Shown: positions 32,480 to 45,290 of the stretch, piece after piece
Position numbering within the stretch: position 1 is the stretch's first letter
How the letters are laid out: each line of letters starts with the position of its first letter
Translations under genes and position numbers: made by a program
The notes under the pieces: generated by a model
What the model saw: only the letters and a program-made list of their open reading frames with translations
The model's database searches: none
Told to the model about the DNA's origin: nothing
Origin: Podocnemis expansa
Taxonomy: Eukaryota > Chordata > Testudines > Podocnemididae
DNA: 64,000 nt
Direction: 5' to 3'
Assembly: GCA_007922195.1 (NCBI GenBank)
Contig: ML682038.1
Coordinates: forward strand, 5,293,774-5,357,773

Positions 32480-33480
32480 CTTAGATGTTCTAAAAGGATT
32501 TATGGAATGATCTGGATAATTAGGGGTTTATTAGTCTGATATCAATTCTGGGCAAAATAATGGAACACCTAACATGGAGCAGCGTAACAAAGAAATAAAG
32601 GATGGGCATATAATTAATACAAATCAACATGGTTTCATAAAAATAGATCTTGTCAAAAAAAATTAATATCATGGTTTGACAAGATTTTAAATCCAAGTGA
32701 TAAAAATAACGCTTTTGCCATAATATAATCAGACTTCTGTAAACCATTTGACTTCGTACCACACAACATTCTGATTAAAAATGTAAGGATAATGTAAAAT
32801 TATTAAGACACACTACACTGGCCAACTGAAAGAGCTCAAAATGCAACTGTTAAAGGGAAACCATCAAAAGGTGAGGATTTATAGTGGGGTTCTAGAGGTA
32901 TTAGTCCTCAGCCCAACACTCAATATTTGTATCAGTAATTTGGAAGAAAATATACAAATAATTCCTTATGCAATTTACTGTTCCACTTACCTTTGTGTCA
33001 TCTGTAAAATTGATGAGGGCAAGTCACTGATACAGAATTACCTGACTTTCCACATTTGAGAGAGTACAATTAAACAACACTCTTTTAACATATACAGGAA
33101 CAAAGAATGTAGGATGAATTTACAGGGTTGGGGACTTGATCCCATAAAGCAAAGACCCTAAAAAAGAATTTAAAGTCATTGTAGATAACCAACTGAAGAG
33201 ACACTCCCAGTCCAAAACTATGGTAGAAAACATGCTTAACAAGGCCTGGATGTGTAAATGTGGAATAAATAGCATATAAGTATACAACATTGAAGAGACC
33301 ATTACTGGAATACTGTGTTTAGTTCTGGTGTCCATGCTTTAGGAAATATGTCGAAAACTGAAGACTTGGAAAAGAACTGCAAGAACAATTCATGGCCTGG
33401 AAAACAAGCTGTACAATGGGGGAATTAAGGAGTTCAACCTGTTTAGTTTACCAAAGCAAAAGGAGACTTCCTTATAATCT
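32480..33480 (+). pseudogene. Ancient CR1/L3-type LINE RT relic
   Basis: Fragments in several frames follow CR1 RT order: a GKIMEHLTW piece (about 32552), then QHGF-like NQHGFIK and TNLI-like CQKKL pieces near 32625-32660. Next come an S-FCKPFDFVPHNILI palm A (about 32730), a degenerate DDTK region near 33005, and VIVDNQLKRHSQS and a C-terminal LENKLYNGGIKEFNLFSLPK (about 33405). It is much more eroded than the other CR1 copies, which marks an older lineage. Confidence 0.7.
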
Positions 33481-34250
33481 ATAAACAAAAATCACACTGG
33501 GCCATTATGAGGCAGTATGGGGTACTGAAACATCCATCTTGTTTTCCAGAATCTCACCTTTAATTTTAAGTCTCTTGCAGTTAGAGACATGAAGACTACT
33601 TTGACTATATTAACCAAGTTTATCCAGTGCAACAATGTTTAATGAGTCTGGAATAAAGCTAGTTTAAAAAAAGACAGCATTAAGTTTTCCCCAGAATATT
33701 CATGAAATCTGCCTACTTTTCCCCCACCCCATCAAAATATTTTAAGTTCAAAAGCTTTTCAACTGGCTGTAGTCTAGAATAGCAGCTTCGAGAGGTGTGA
33801 TCTGAGCATATAGCTTAGTGAGGTGTTAAATTATCATAAATTGCCATGGAAGTTCATTATCAATGTTGCCAATAATTTCATTGCTCATTAAACCATGCAG
33901 AAAATCCACAGCTCTCTCCAAATCTACTGCAAGTGCTTTTACTGTGGCACCAGAAATAGGTTGCATTTGGGAGAAACCACCATTTCTCTCCCTCTATTTA
34001 AGAAAAAGCCAATCAATTGTTAAATTAAAAAATATAACTTAAAAGATATTCTCTAGCTCAGTGATAGGTTATTAGGCCTGTTTAATGGATTGGAGTAGCT
34101 CCTTCCCATCCCCATCAGAGGGATGCCACTACACATTTGTATGCCACCTAACAGCCGTAGCACAGTCAGCATCAAGTCCTCTGGGTAGAGTAGAGCCAAA
34201 AGCAATCTGTGGCTGAGATCCCTAACTGGGGAGATAGCAAACAGCCAAAT
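33481..34250. other. No recognisable feature
   Basis: AT-rich sequence with no frame, repeat or terminal structure of note. Confidence 0.3.
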
Positions 34251-34760
34251 TCAAGCCCTCTGGCACTGGGCAGAGCATGGCACCAGCTGTCTAGCACTTA
34301 GATCTCTGGTTAATGCAGACAGCAAACAAATGCAGACTGTCCAGCCTAAGGTGAGCATGCTACCAGCTACAGGTTGGGGTTGGCAGCAAAAGGTAGTAGG
34401 ACCGCCTCTGTCCCGGGGAAGGACCCAGGGCACCAGCCCAGGCCCAGGCCCCTGACCACAGGCCACACCCCCAGCCAGGGACAGGGCAGGGACCGGGAGC
34501 TGCAGCCACTGAGCTGCCTGACCTAGGAAGGGGCTGGAAGCAGCCACCACCACCACGGACAGCCGGGCCCCCGATCTCCAGCCAGATCTGGCACTGGCAC
34601 CAGGATTCGGGGCACAGGCCCCCTGTGCCAGTGCCAGTGACACCCCTGAAAGGTAGGAAGATCCAGATCCACTCTACTCCATTGGGTCCTAGCCCAAAGC
34701 CCAAATAGCAACAGGAATCCTGGCAGTGGGCTGGTGAGGATCCTACCAAAACATACTGAC
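34251..34760. other. GC-rich segment, unclassified
   Basis: The stretch around 34380-34660 is strongly GC-rich and rich in CCAGGCCC-like words, which leaves long but improbable minus-strand frames (34251-34643, 34360-34749) made of Gly, Pro, Ala and Trp. CpG dinucleotides are few, so it does not look like a CpG island. It may be part of an unrecognised repeat. Confidence 0.3.
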
Positions 34761-34761
34761 C

Positions 34762-35300
34762 ATGGTTTCACGTAGCGCAACTGCACTAAACCTAGTTTCC
34801 CTGGCCGCTTCCTACCCATACCTGTTTATAGGGCTTCATCATTCACCGGCCCTCAGGTTCTTTGGGGTAATCAGCAGCCACTACTTCCAGCAACGCTTTG
34901 GGGAATTTGACTGGTGGCAAATTCCAACAGCAGGACTGATACAGTTCAATCCCTTGTTCAGGGCCAAAGGCATTGAACTTCTTCCCGGACTCTCTCTCAA
35001 ATGAGCTAGAAGCCCCACCTCTCACACTTTCTGTTCCACCCCTCTGCTTGCAATGCAAGGCTTGGGTCTGCTCTCAGGGAACAGCGAGAGGTTCCTCCCT
35101 GTCAGCATCAGATGGAGGCCATTCTGCCTCACTACAGCTTGATATACAGAAGTTACTGAGTGAAATTCTATGGTATACACTGTATTGGATAGTGTATTTG
35201 ATTACAGTGGCCAATTTTGCCCTTAAAATCTATTTGTTAATAGGGTTACTTTCAGTTTTTTCACTAGTATAACAGAGCAGTGTTTGCTGTAAAGCTTTGA
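34762..35300. other. Unclassified sequence with two short plus frames
   Basis: Frames at 34762-35004 (80 codons) and 34973-35272 (99 codons) have no domain I recognise. The second has a hydrophobic C-terminal stretch encoded by AT-rich sequence. I regard both as probably accidental. Confidence 0.25.
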
Positions 35301-35425
35301 GCAGTATTAACTGTCTCATTGGGGTGTTGTATAAGGTGTGAGACCTTTTTCTGCAGTAAGAACAGGAACCATGAGCTAAACTGTAAAGTGTCATATCCTC
35401 ATGTTACCTCTACTGCACAAAATCA

Positions 35426-35674
35426 ATGGCTGCTAAGAAGGCAGTCCTCTCCAAACAGCACCCGCCATCATTAGACGGAGAAACAGATCTCAAGAAGTTT
35501 AAACAAAAACTGTCTGATAGCATTCTGTCTGGCAAGAAACCACTTCTCAGTAGTTGTGATTGTGCAATCTATACTTTGCTATTGTTTGGTCTCTATGACC
35601 TCTGCTTCTCTATTGTTTATTGGTATGGTCTCTGTTGGAAACATTTTAGTAGTTTCTGTCTGTTGCACAACTAA
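35426..35674 (+). CDS. Unrecognised small open frame with a charged N-terminus and hydrophobic segment
   Basis: An 82-codon frame begins MAAKKAVLSKQHPP, continues with a Lys-rich amphipathic stretch (LKKFKQKLSDSI), then a hydrophobic run (residues about 49-75, with Tyr, Leu, Phe and Cys) and ends HN. The pattern could be a small single-pass membrane protein or the 5' coding exon of a retrocopy, since the start context is CAAAATCAATGG. No family was recognised, no splice signals or poly(A) tail were clear, and the frame is within the length expected by chance. I rate it a possible rather than a real gene. Confidence 0.2.
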   Translation: MAAKKAVLSKQHPPSLDGETDLKKFKQKLSDSILSGKKPLLSSCDCAIYTLLLFGLYDLCFSIVYWYGLCWKHFSSFCLLHN

Positions 35675-35850
35675 AGTGGTGGGATATGATTTGTTAAGGA
35701 ATCATTTCATAGCATGCTAGGACTAGTTACAGAATTTTTTTAATAGGCTAAGACTGGTGAAAAATACCACCATAAATGGGTGTTAGCATTGAGCCCATCA
35801 AGGGGTAAATTTAGGTCCCTTACTCCCTGAACATCCATGAGGAAGGATAA

Positions 35851-35901
35851 GGCTCCCAGCCCACTCAAAATTGTTAGGAAGGATTGAGTGGGCTGGGAGC
35901 C
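35851..35901. repeat. Perfect 18-bp inverted repeat
   Basis: GGCTCCCAGCCCACTCAA (35851-35868) is matched by its exact reverse complement at 35884-35901, leaving a 15-nt loop. The word AGGAAGGAT also recurs directly at 35841-35849 and about 35876-35884. A transcript would form a very stable hairpin. No U-tract follows, so it is not a terminator. Confidence 0.85.
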
Positions 35902-37944
35902 CTAAATTGTAAGAGTAACAATGATGGCTATACAAGGGTCACTGTGATTATGTTGCCAAGTTCCAAAGCAGCAGCCTGGAAAGGGTTTTGTGGGGGTGGG
36001 GGGTTCCTTCCCATTACATTATAGGGTGGGTTACTTAGGGAAGAGAAACAGGGTCCATGAGCTTCTCAGGGGAAGCTGACGTCCACTTTCCTTCTTGTTG
36101 ACTGAAGCAGGAAAAAGGCTCTGAGGAGGGCAATCATTATTTGTCATTGAAGTTAGTTGTGTGTTCTTTGCTATAAACAATAATCTGTGCACTGAGGAAA
36201 GGGCCTTAAGAATGACTTGGACATGGAGTTTGTATCACTTCTGTATGCAGTGAAACAGCCCACCAACAGTCACCTTTCAGGGAGTTATTTTGGGGCAAAA
36301 CATTTAGTTTGTTGGAGTTAACAGTTTTAAATCTGTGCCCGTGAACAGAAGTAACCCATGTATCTGTGCCATTTACAGAATAAATACAGTATTTTATATA
36401 CTTTTTATTAATGCAGGAACTTTGAATATAGAAAGAATAAGGAGATGACTGAAACTGGTATATACATGTTATAATTTCTGGATAGTTTAAAATAAGTGAC
36501 AAAATTTATAAAACAACATGACTTGAATAGTTTATTGGCTACATTGTAAAAATGTTAAAAACTGCTTAGGCGAGAATATGATCAGAAGATGTTTCCTGCA
36601 AAATATGCTGGAACATTAATCCTATAATAATGTAAACAAAACAAAAATATATTAGGCACACTGTTTCTCTGTTCACACTTATGTTACTGCCTGGTTTAAA
36701 AGACAATTTTTATCTAACTAAGTTATAGATCATTAAGCTGAAAAAAAAAAAAAGTTTGTCCGTTACTGCTGTTTTACCATCTTGCCCCATCTTGTCTCAT
36801 TAGCAGGAACTGATTGAGCATGAAGGTGTTCCCTGGCTGTCAGCAGATAAAGTAGGTGCTCTTGGCTTTCATCTGTTCTGAATTCTCCTTGTCTCATTAT
36901 CTTCACAAGGTCAGGTTCTTTGATACAGCAACTGCTTGCTTAGCACTCCATTCTGGCAATTACTTGCCTGGCAACCCTAACCATAAGTAGATTGCATGTA
37001 TATGGCAGCAATGAAAGTATCAGTACACAAGCCAACAGCCATACATCCATATAACACAAATACCCTTAGAAATGCAGTCATTCTACTTACATAATTGTTA
37101 GAGCTCTATATTATCATATTGACTGAAACACAAGGTACATATTAAATATATATGTTTACACCTAAACACAAAATCTGAATTACAATTCATCTTTCCTTTA
37201 GGACCAGTCCCAGGAGTTATTTTTCTGTGTGATTCTTCAACAGCAAGCCTATTCATAAAAGGAATGCTTTGCACTTTTCCCTATAAATTCCAAACAGTTG
37301 CTCTGTGACACACTGTTAATAGCACAATGAAGTGGAAAAGTGTAGGTAAATATTAACTATTGGATCTATTGAATAAAGATTACACTAAAATTAATGCACG
37401 ATATTTTGAAAGAGGAGGGTTTTTTCTTCACTCAGTTTAATCTGAGAAAGAAAGAGGGAAACCAACCAAGGACATCTCATTCATCTCCCTAATGTTATTC
37501 CATTTTATATTCACGACAATAATTTCTTAGAGTGGCAAATCATTTTGCTTTCCTCAATGACAAATCCCACTCATATAGCTCATCAGCTTTTACCAAAAGC
37601 ATTGTACTAGAGTCGCCTACATCTCCAAAGCCACGGCACAAACATACTTCTCATATTTTAGAGAAAAATCATTAGGACAATAAAATATAAATGCTTTAGG
37701 TTTCTGTTCAATAATTGTACCAAAATTGACTTAGCATTACTATACATCTAAACTAATTCCTATATCAAACTGTAAACATCTTTCTTCAGCTAACAAGATG
37801 CATCCTCAGAAAAATCACTATTTCTAATGTGTCAATATTATTCAAATTTATGAAAAAGTTTTCAGATTAGCTATTTAATATGGATTTAAAATATTTTCCC
37901 CTGGAATACCTAAATAAAACCCATATTGGTATGGGTATAATAAT
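35902..37944. other. No recognisable gene
   Basis: Long AT-rich stretch with one short minus-strand frame (36206-36502) lacking a domain, a 14-bp A run near 36741, and no terminal or tandem repeats I could detect. It could be intronic or intergenic. Confidence 0.3.
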
Positions 37945-38130
37945 GCCCTGCATTTATATTGCGCCTTTTAGCCAAGGAGCTCAAACCACTTTTTAAAAGT
38001 ATCATCATCCACATTTTAGAGATAGGAAACTGAGGTGCAGGGCAGTTAAATGAATTGTCCAAGGATCATATAGTAAGCCAATGGCAAAGACAGAAATAGA
38101 CTCCCACTAGCTCTCAGTCCCACAATCTAA
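37945..38130 (-). repeat. MIR SINE relic, minus orientation
   Basis: CATCATCCACATTTTAGAGA, TAGGAAACTGAGGTGCAGGG, AATTGTCCAAGGATCATATA and GTAAGCCAATGGCAAAGACA follow the reversed MIR core (the plus-strand MIR block is CACTTAACCTCTCTGTGCCT with CAGTTTCCTCATCTGTAAA). The order and spacing are right although eroded. Confidence 0.7.
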
Positions 38131-41100
38131 TCAATTTACTTAATACGTCAGTATGCACCCATGCATACACACACACACCGGCACCATCTTTCATGTCAAG
38201 GAACTCCACTTGATGTCTTACTACTCAATAGCTCAAAACTGCTACCACCTCCCAGCTTTGCACCCTGAGACACCACCACTTAGAACATCCTTCCCAGTCA
38301 CTCAGGCACCCTGGTCTAAGAAAACATCCCCAGGCTCAGAGCTCTGCCTTCCCACTTTCTGTCACCACTACCAGTAACAGAAGGCCTATTCTTGCCTCCC
38401 CCACAATTTTCTCTCTCAGAAACTCCCTCTAAAGGCAGGGGTGGAAAGACACACTCATCATTAGTTCCACAGAAGGCTGTGACCCAGGAACTTCAAGGGT
38501 TGGAAGCCGCAAGGAGCATGTACACGCAGACTTCTATGCTGCTTTCATTGGGCGGTTCTCAATTAATCCTATAGAACTCTATATTCTGAGCTCTGCTCTG
38601 TACTCCCAGTGTCTCTTTGCTACCTGCAGTCTATGTACGCCAACTCCAGCCCCACAAGGAATGTTAGTATGCTGCAATCTCCAAACTTAAGGCAGATCCA
38701 AATTTACAACAGACTTTTCAGTGGCAGCAGGTGGTACCGCACACTCCTGCCTATTAGCTACACTGCACTGCTGTGCTATAGCCGATGGTGTTTAACCGTT
38801 AATATGCAGCTCACCCAAATATCTTTAGTGAATCCCTTACTATTTTATCTAGGAGTTGCTCCCATTTTACACCAGTATAACTGAAATCAGAATCATGTCA
38901 GAAGACTTTCAGCTTCAGCATCAACTTGGCAGGACAAGATTCTCAGTTCCACCATCAGTGAGGTGGCAGCCACAGTCTGCCATTGATTGGATGGGGAGCC
39001 ATTTCAAGAGTAAAAACCACAGATTTGCTGCCATTAACCATTGACTTTTGATATATATCACTTCAGAGCATTGGTGTGTCCATTATAAAAATGTAAGGAC
39101 TAAAATTTTAAAGCCAAAAAATAGGTGTTTTGGACGTCTTTTTTTGTTGTTGCGTTAATAGCCAAATTGTTACGTTTGGCTTACCTCAGACATAACAGCA
39201 TTTGCTCTCATTTGAAAACTAACATTAAAAGAGCAGAGAGGCCACCATTTTCATGAAGTGAGTTGTGAGATGCAAAAACTTACAGCATTCATTTCAGTAG
39301 AAAAAGCTTTTCACTTCAAATGCTAATTTTACCTATGTTTCAACAGACACATTGGGCTCAGTCTTTGAAGATGTTGGAAGTTCAGCGAGTCAGGGCACTA
39401 ACTCTGGAACTGGCACTCAACATTCACTCAACACTTATACAGAGAAGTCTCTGTATAATGAGGTGAAATACAGACTGCATTCAGCTTCCACTGAGTAGAT
39501 CACGGCTAAAGAAAAGGAAGTGTTGAGAAACAAACAGGCTATGTGACCAGAATAAATTAATGAAGCACTGAATGATAGGTAGCCAGGGAAGAGTCTCAGT
39601 TAGGACAGAAGGAGGAAAAGTGACACAGTTACAATAATGGTCAGAGAAGATCATTTTAGAAGGTTTATTTTGAATGGTCTAAAGAGGGGTCTTGTATCTC
39701 TTGAGAACCTTGAAAAGTAGAAGGTTGCTGTAAATCAATACAGAAGATACACAGACCTGTATTTTAAATGGTGAAATGGAAAAGGACTGGCTTTTCCATA
39801 ATTTAGTCCAGCAATGCCACTTCCATTTCAAATATGGGAAATGCTTATAAAATTAAGAAGTCTCCTTCAAAATTCTCCCAGCCCCACAACTCTTACTTGG
39901 CTAACTAAAGCTAACTCAAGCAACATTTTTTTTTTAAACCAATTTCAGTGCGACTATTTGTCGAAGTAAGGGCTGCAGGATTGGGTTCTTAACTGGGATC
40001 TACCAGCTCTGTCTCCAATACATAAACAAACCCCATCATCCTTAAAGGAATAAAGGAAATAATTCAGTCTTTTTAATAGGCTTTACAACCATAGTAGTTG
40101 CTTAAGAATATTTTTAACATGAATCAGTTCTGCCTCTTGAAGCAGAAGTTTTAACAACATCTTTAATTTAATCAAAAATGTTAATGTTAGTGCTGGAAAA
40201 AGGTTTCCAGTTCACAATTACTGAGACTGTGAAGCTGTCTATTTATCCAAAGAACAGACACAGTCAGGCCTTTTTCATACTGCCTTGCCAGTGTCTCTCC
40301 CCCAGCCAAAGCAAGGAGGCAGTTCAGTTGATTCTCCCATTGTTCTTGCTTCCAAGACAGACGAAAAGGGAGCTAATGGTGATGTGGATACTAGTCCCCT
40401 GAGAACTAACAGCAACAACTTACCACACAAAAGCTAAATCACCATTCCGATGCTAGTGAACTTGCAACAACAGGCTTTAATTAGCAACAGAGAACTGAAA
40501 AGCTCCAAAACTCATTACTTAACTCCTGAGTCATCCAGTTCCCACAGTCATTACAAGTGTAATGCTAACTTTCTCCCTTAAAATTCTTGCTGCACATTCT
40601 GAGCCCAGGCAACTGTTTTAACTCCAGTCCCAAATAAAAATAATGCCTATGACCATCCACATAAACACAGCACTTCAGCTGGAATTAGGATCTGGGTTTA
40701 GGCCCAGTCATTTGGTTTTGGGGGTGGAATGACAGAAAGCACTGTATGTTTGTGTGGTGGGGAAGAGGACGCTTCAAAATTATTTGCAAGTTTACTAAAA
40801 TCATTACCATATTGGACCAGCAGCTGGCCAAACAAAGAGCAAATGGATCCAATGCTAAAGAGATCAAATAGTCCATTGTGCAAAAGGGTGCAGACACAGA
40901 GGGTGGAAGAAAAGGGCATGCCACTAGTCTAATTCCATGCTGGAATGGCAATAGCAGAAAGCTACAGTGGGGAAGTGTCCTTTGAAGGAGAGAATTTCAT
41001 ACCAATTCACTAGATTTGTTTAGTTCTCTACACAAACCCTAAAGAATGGTCATTTTCTCCAAATGACCTTTTATTCCTGTTGGAAGCCATGTTGCAGCAT

Positions 41101-41215
41101 ATTCCCTACACTTAAAACATAAAAGCTTATTGACTCACTTCAAAATAAAGGGAAACAAAACAAACAAAAAGAGACTAGATCTTAGAGGGGAATAATATTT
41201 GAAAAGATATATGCA
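38131..41215. other. No recognisable gene
   Basis: Contains a short CA run (about 38168), several accidental frames (for example 38153-38377, 38609-38884, 40685-40951) and one piece (about 38868-38896, ACACCAGTATAACTGAAATC) that recurs in related form near 59618-59637, suggesting a shared old repeat. Confidence 0.3.
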
Positions 41216-41410
41216 GTGGTGTTTTAGCCATGTGTTGGTCCTGGGATACTAGCGAGACAAGGTTGGTGAGATATCTTTAACTGGACCAACATCTGTTGGT
41301 GAGAGGGACAAGTTTTTGAGACCTGAAGACAAGTTTTGTGGAACTCAAAAGCTTGCTTCTTTCATCAACAAAAGTGGCTCAGTAAGATATTACCTCTCCC
41401 TTGTCTCACT
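41216..41410 (+). repeat. Interspersed repeat with internal inverted blocks (unnamed)
   Basis: GTGTTGGTCCTGGGATACTA, GATATCTTTAACTGGACCAA and CATCTGTTGGTGAGAGGGAC occur near 41234, 41270 and 41288. Words such as TTGGTCC and GGACCAA face each other, and a reversed match GTAAGATATTACCTCTCCC follows near 41381. I associate this order with a repeat common in turtles and crocodilians, class unknown. Confidence 0.5.
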
Positions 41411-44400
41411 TCAGAAGATGACAAAATAGTACCAGTTAATGGTTTAGCTAGAGATCATGTAGCTCCTCTGGAGAGATTCCGCCTATCTCCTCCTACTTTA
41501 TTACAAAACTTTCCCCACAATGAACACTGATACAAGGCAAACTGGTAAAGACTGGTACAGTCTGGAGATTGGAATACAGGACCGGGAGCCAAGTGCTAAA
41601 GAGTGACAATACCAACTGTCACCAGGTCTATCTGAGGTGTTGGATGAGTCACTTATTCTGTGTATTAAACTGCTGCAAAATTGAGGATAATTAACTACAG
41701 TTGTGAAGAATTCAGTGAATGTTGTAATTACTTGTGTCGAGAATCTGAAACGTTTCTTCTGAACTGTGATCCACACCTTAAAGAGAATTTTTTTTCATGG
41801 AGTACCTCTCTGCCAGTTTGCAATTGCCTGGAATATCTGCTCAGCCATGATATGTAACATCCCTTGATGTGCATTGAAGAATAATGGTAGGAAAGGATTC
41901 ATGAGTTCTTAACTCTCTTTAAGACAATGTTGCAGCTGGAAACAAGAAATCATAATATCTTGTGATCAGTACAGCTGTCAAATTTCTAACAAATTTTTTG
42001 TAAATTTTTGTTAAAAAATAATTTTAAAGGATCTTTTCCAAAAAATACTTTAAAGACACTGTCAGCATGGTCAATTTTTTAAAAGAAACTATCAACATGG
42101 TCAATATTTTCTTGAAAAAAATTCATGCCTCTTTTCAAAAGTTGTATCAAACAGTCATTTAAAAATAAAACTGGGCCCATTTCTAACTATTCTCAACAAA
42201 AACTATAATGTTTCAAAATTTGCCACAGAATCCATACTCCCATTTTTTGACCAGATCTCATAACAAGTAAGGACTCCATACCCAAAGTGCTCCACAGCAG
42301 TTTGGAAATTACTGGTTTTAAAGATGCCAGCTGGAAAATTTTCCCATTAGGAATCACGATATGTCACCATATTATTTCTTAATTTATTCCTGGTAATTAG
42401 GTGTTTAATATTTAATATATAACATAAAATGCCTCCAGAAACTATTGTATACTTAATCTTTGTCAGACTCACCTATCTTCTACCACTTAACATGATGCTT
42501 TCTTAAGCACATCATTGCGTCCTTTTATATTTTGTCAATGATATTTAAGTTTGTAAGAAAACTTTCAAGTTACCCAGTTAAATTTCATTTATAAACACTA
42601 ATCTGGAACCATAGTACTATTTCTGGAATTTCTAAGAATTAGAGAAACAGTCAGCAGTGTTGTCTGCTCTCACAGCTTTCTCCTTAGTCCTGTGAGACTT
42701 GGTGTTTTACTTTCAGTCCCGATTCCTGGAGTCATGTGATGACAAGTAAACTTTGAGATGTAGGAATTGTAGGGGCAAGATTTAAAAAAAAAAAAAAAAA
42801 ATTTATAGACCTCATGGGGAAGAGATTGAAAACATGGGCATAATGGGTCAAAGACACACACCCAAAGTTCATAATTTAAAAAAAAAAAAAAAAACAAAAA
42901 GACATTTTGTTACACCATGAATCGGGTCCTAAATACCCAAGATTGTCAGTACTAAGCCAGATTTTATGGGGAGGTACAAAATAGTAATAATGTAGACTTA
43001 GTTTGATGAAGAGTACCTCAGATAACTTTACCTACTAGTGACAAACCATTATTCTCATTTTGCAAGCAAGGACAAAGCCTAAGAAACAGAACTTCAACTC
43101 TCAGTCCTGTTTTTTTATCCATTGTCTTGTCCTGTTACCTTTTGATTTGAAAAACTTCAATAGTTATTTTCTCCCCCCTCAGCCATGTCTAAAAATAGCA
43201 TTTCACAGCAGCAGTGCAGGAGAGGGAAAGCAGAAGTCCAAAAACAATTGGGGTATTAGTCTTGTTGCCTCTTGCTTCAAATTGAACCACTTCTGTAATT
43301 CCTCTCAACCAGTTTCCAGTCTGGTAAAAAGCACATTGCAGAGCAGTCTGACAGCTTCTGCCAGTTGCTCTAACAGCCACCAGCACCATGGGACTGTTTC
43401 AGCAGACAGGAAGAGAACCCTGATGCTCCTGCCACACCCCCTAAATCAGTGGCTCTCCACCTTTTTTTTTTTTTTTAACCTTTCTAATTTGGTAGCACTT
43501 TACACCCACTTTGTACAGTGTACACAACATACAAAGCCAGTTAACCAGAAAGGGCTGTTTTGGCTAATTTAAATATAAATGCCTATCATTAAAAAGGAGA
43601 GAGAGTGTGAAAGGGGAGACATACCTGTAGCACTTCTATCTTGTAAGCAGTAGTATATAATATGCTCAGTTACATCATCTTGGACTCAATTCTGCTGTCT
43701 TTGAATTCAAAGAGAACAGGATTGGTCCCCTTATTTATCACATTATAATGAATCAGTCATTAAATATTTGAAGCTGTTTATATTTTCTGCTGTTTCAAAC
43801 CAGATATTTGCATTAATTAGAGTACAATTATTTTAGAAGATATTTTTAGCAGAAGAAATATTTTCATAAATCAAAAATTAATAAAAAATAAAGCTTGTCT
43901 CTTTCTAAACCTACATATAGTTTCAATGAGGCATCAGAAGATACCTGAACTGATTATTATGGCATGATGGACATCATTCATGTAAAACTCAAATTCATAC
44001 TTACTTGTATATGTAAAAATAGCTGCAGCCTCCAGGAGCAGATTTATAGAAGCTGTAGCTCAATCAAATTTGGAGGAGGCACTTTCAAGGGACCCCAGTG
44101 GAAGGAAAAATTAGCTTCAGAGCAAACCTTCTATGCTACTCAGCACTGCATAGATAGGGGGCCCTGATTTTTCCTGTTATCTCCCTTTAATCCCTAGTCC
44201 TCCTAGAGTAAATGGGAGCTTGAGATGTGAAAGGAATGAGCCCTTGTAAAATGCAGATAAACAAATTGGACTTCTACCAGTAGTCTCTCCAAAAGAGGTA
44301 GTGTTTTGAAGAATTCATGAAATTAACAGAGCATCCCAGATGTTTAGAGATATAGATAGATACAGCTAATAAAATAATACAAGCAAAATATCACCCAGGA

Positions 44401-45206
44401 ATGCACAACTCAAAGAAAAATCATCACTACCTAGGAATGACACAAATTCTCATACTGGACCTCCCAGGGCCAAGACAGGAGTCAAAGGACAACAAAGAGA
44501 AGCTGAAATGCAGCACTAAAAACCAACTCACCTTTCAGTTTCAATTCCCCCCTAACAAACACCTGTTTCCTGACCACATAGCCAGTGGCCACACTCGTTA
44601 CAGGAGAACTGCATGCACACTCTGTTCGTTTCAACAAACCCAGCAGCTGCTCCATGTGAGCTGTTTCTACCTTTCCTCCAAACCACACCCTGTCTGTGCA
44701 GCCTTGGCTAGAGCCAGGCAGCTGCTCCCTAATCAGTTGAAGAACTTGTCAGTTAGTAAAAGCTGCCCTGGCTGCAGCCTAGCTCAGTAGTAGCAGCACT
44801 CAGGCCCTGGTAGAGGCAAGGACAATTGATAGATGAGCCCAGCAGCTCAATGTTTGACTAGGCTGATGTGCCAGGTCATTGTTTGTGTATTTATTATTAC
44901 ATTTCTTAAACACTCATTGTCATTACAGAGAGTCTATTCCAATCACCAGTTGTGGTTTTAAAACAATATATTTCATGAGAGACCATTAATATTAGGAATT
45001 GTTTTTAATTTCAGAGAAAGGGATAGTAATAGTGAGTCACATTTTCTAAGGCTTCAATCCTGCTTCATGTTAAGAGGCCTCATGCCTGCAGACGGCTCCA
45101 CTGACTAAAGAGAGGCTCAGTGCAAGGCAAAAAGCAATTGACTCTAATAGGACTGTTTACAATGTACAAAGTTAAACTTGCACGTAAGTCTTTGCAGGAA
45201 TGACAG
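41411..45206. other. No recognisable gene; several A/T homopolymer runs
   Basis: Homopolymer runs occur near 42783-42801 and 42878-42894 (A) and 43461-43475 (T). The long-looking plus frame 43060-43572 crosses the T run and has no domain; the plus frame 44401-44790 also lacks one. No terminal repeats were found. Confidence 0.3.
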
Positions 45207-45290
45207 CCTAGACTGTAAGCCCTTTGGGACAGGAACTATGGACTTGTGAAGGTGAACAAATGTCACTGATACACAAAATCTTTCCCTAAC
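45207..45290 (-). repeat. Ancient amniote repeat fragment
   Basis: CTAGACTGTAAGCCCTTTGG followed by GACAGGAACTATGGACTTGT matches, in opposite orientation, the tail type also seen at 7160-7265. Family not named. Confidence 0.4.

Noticed and set aside
34251..34819. Overlapping minus-strand frames of 98-130 codons, possible gene or CpG island
   Set aside because: They arise from GC-rich, stop-poor composition; CpG dinucleotides are not enriched and the predicted proteins are Gly/Pro/Trp-rich without domains.
35851..35910. Hairpin as a transcription terminator or microRNA precursor
   Set aside because: There is no U-tract, no adjacent gene, and the stem of 18 bp is shorter than usual for a microRNA precursor.
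43060..43572. 170-codon plus-strand frame
   Set aside because: It runs through a T homopolymer, has no recognisable domain, and overlaps a minus-strand frame of similar quality.
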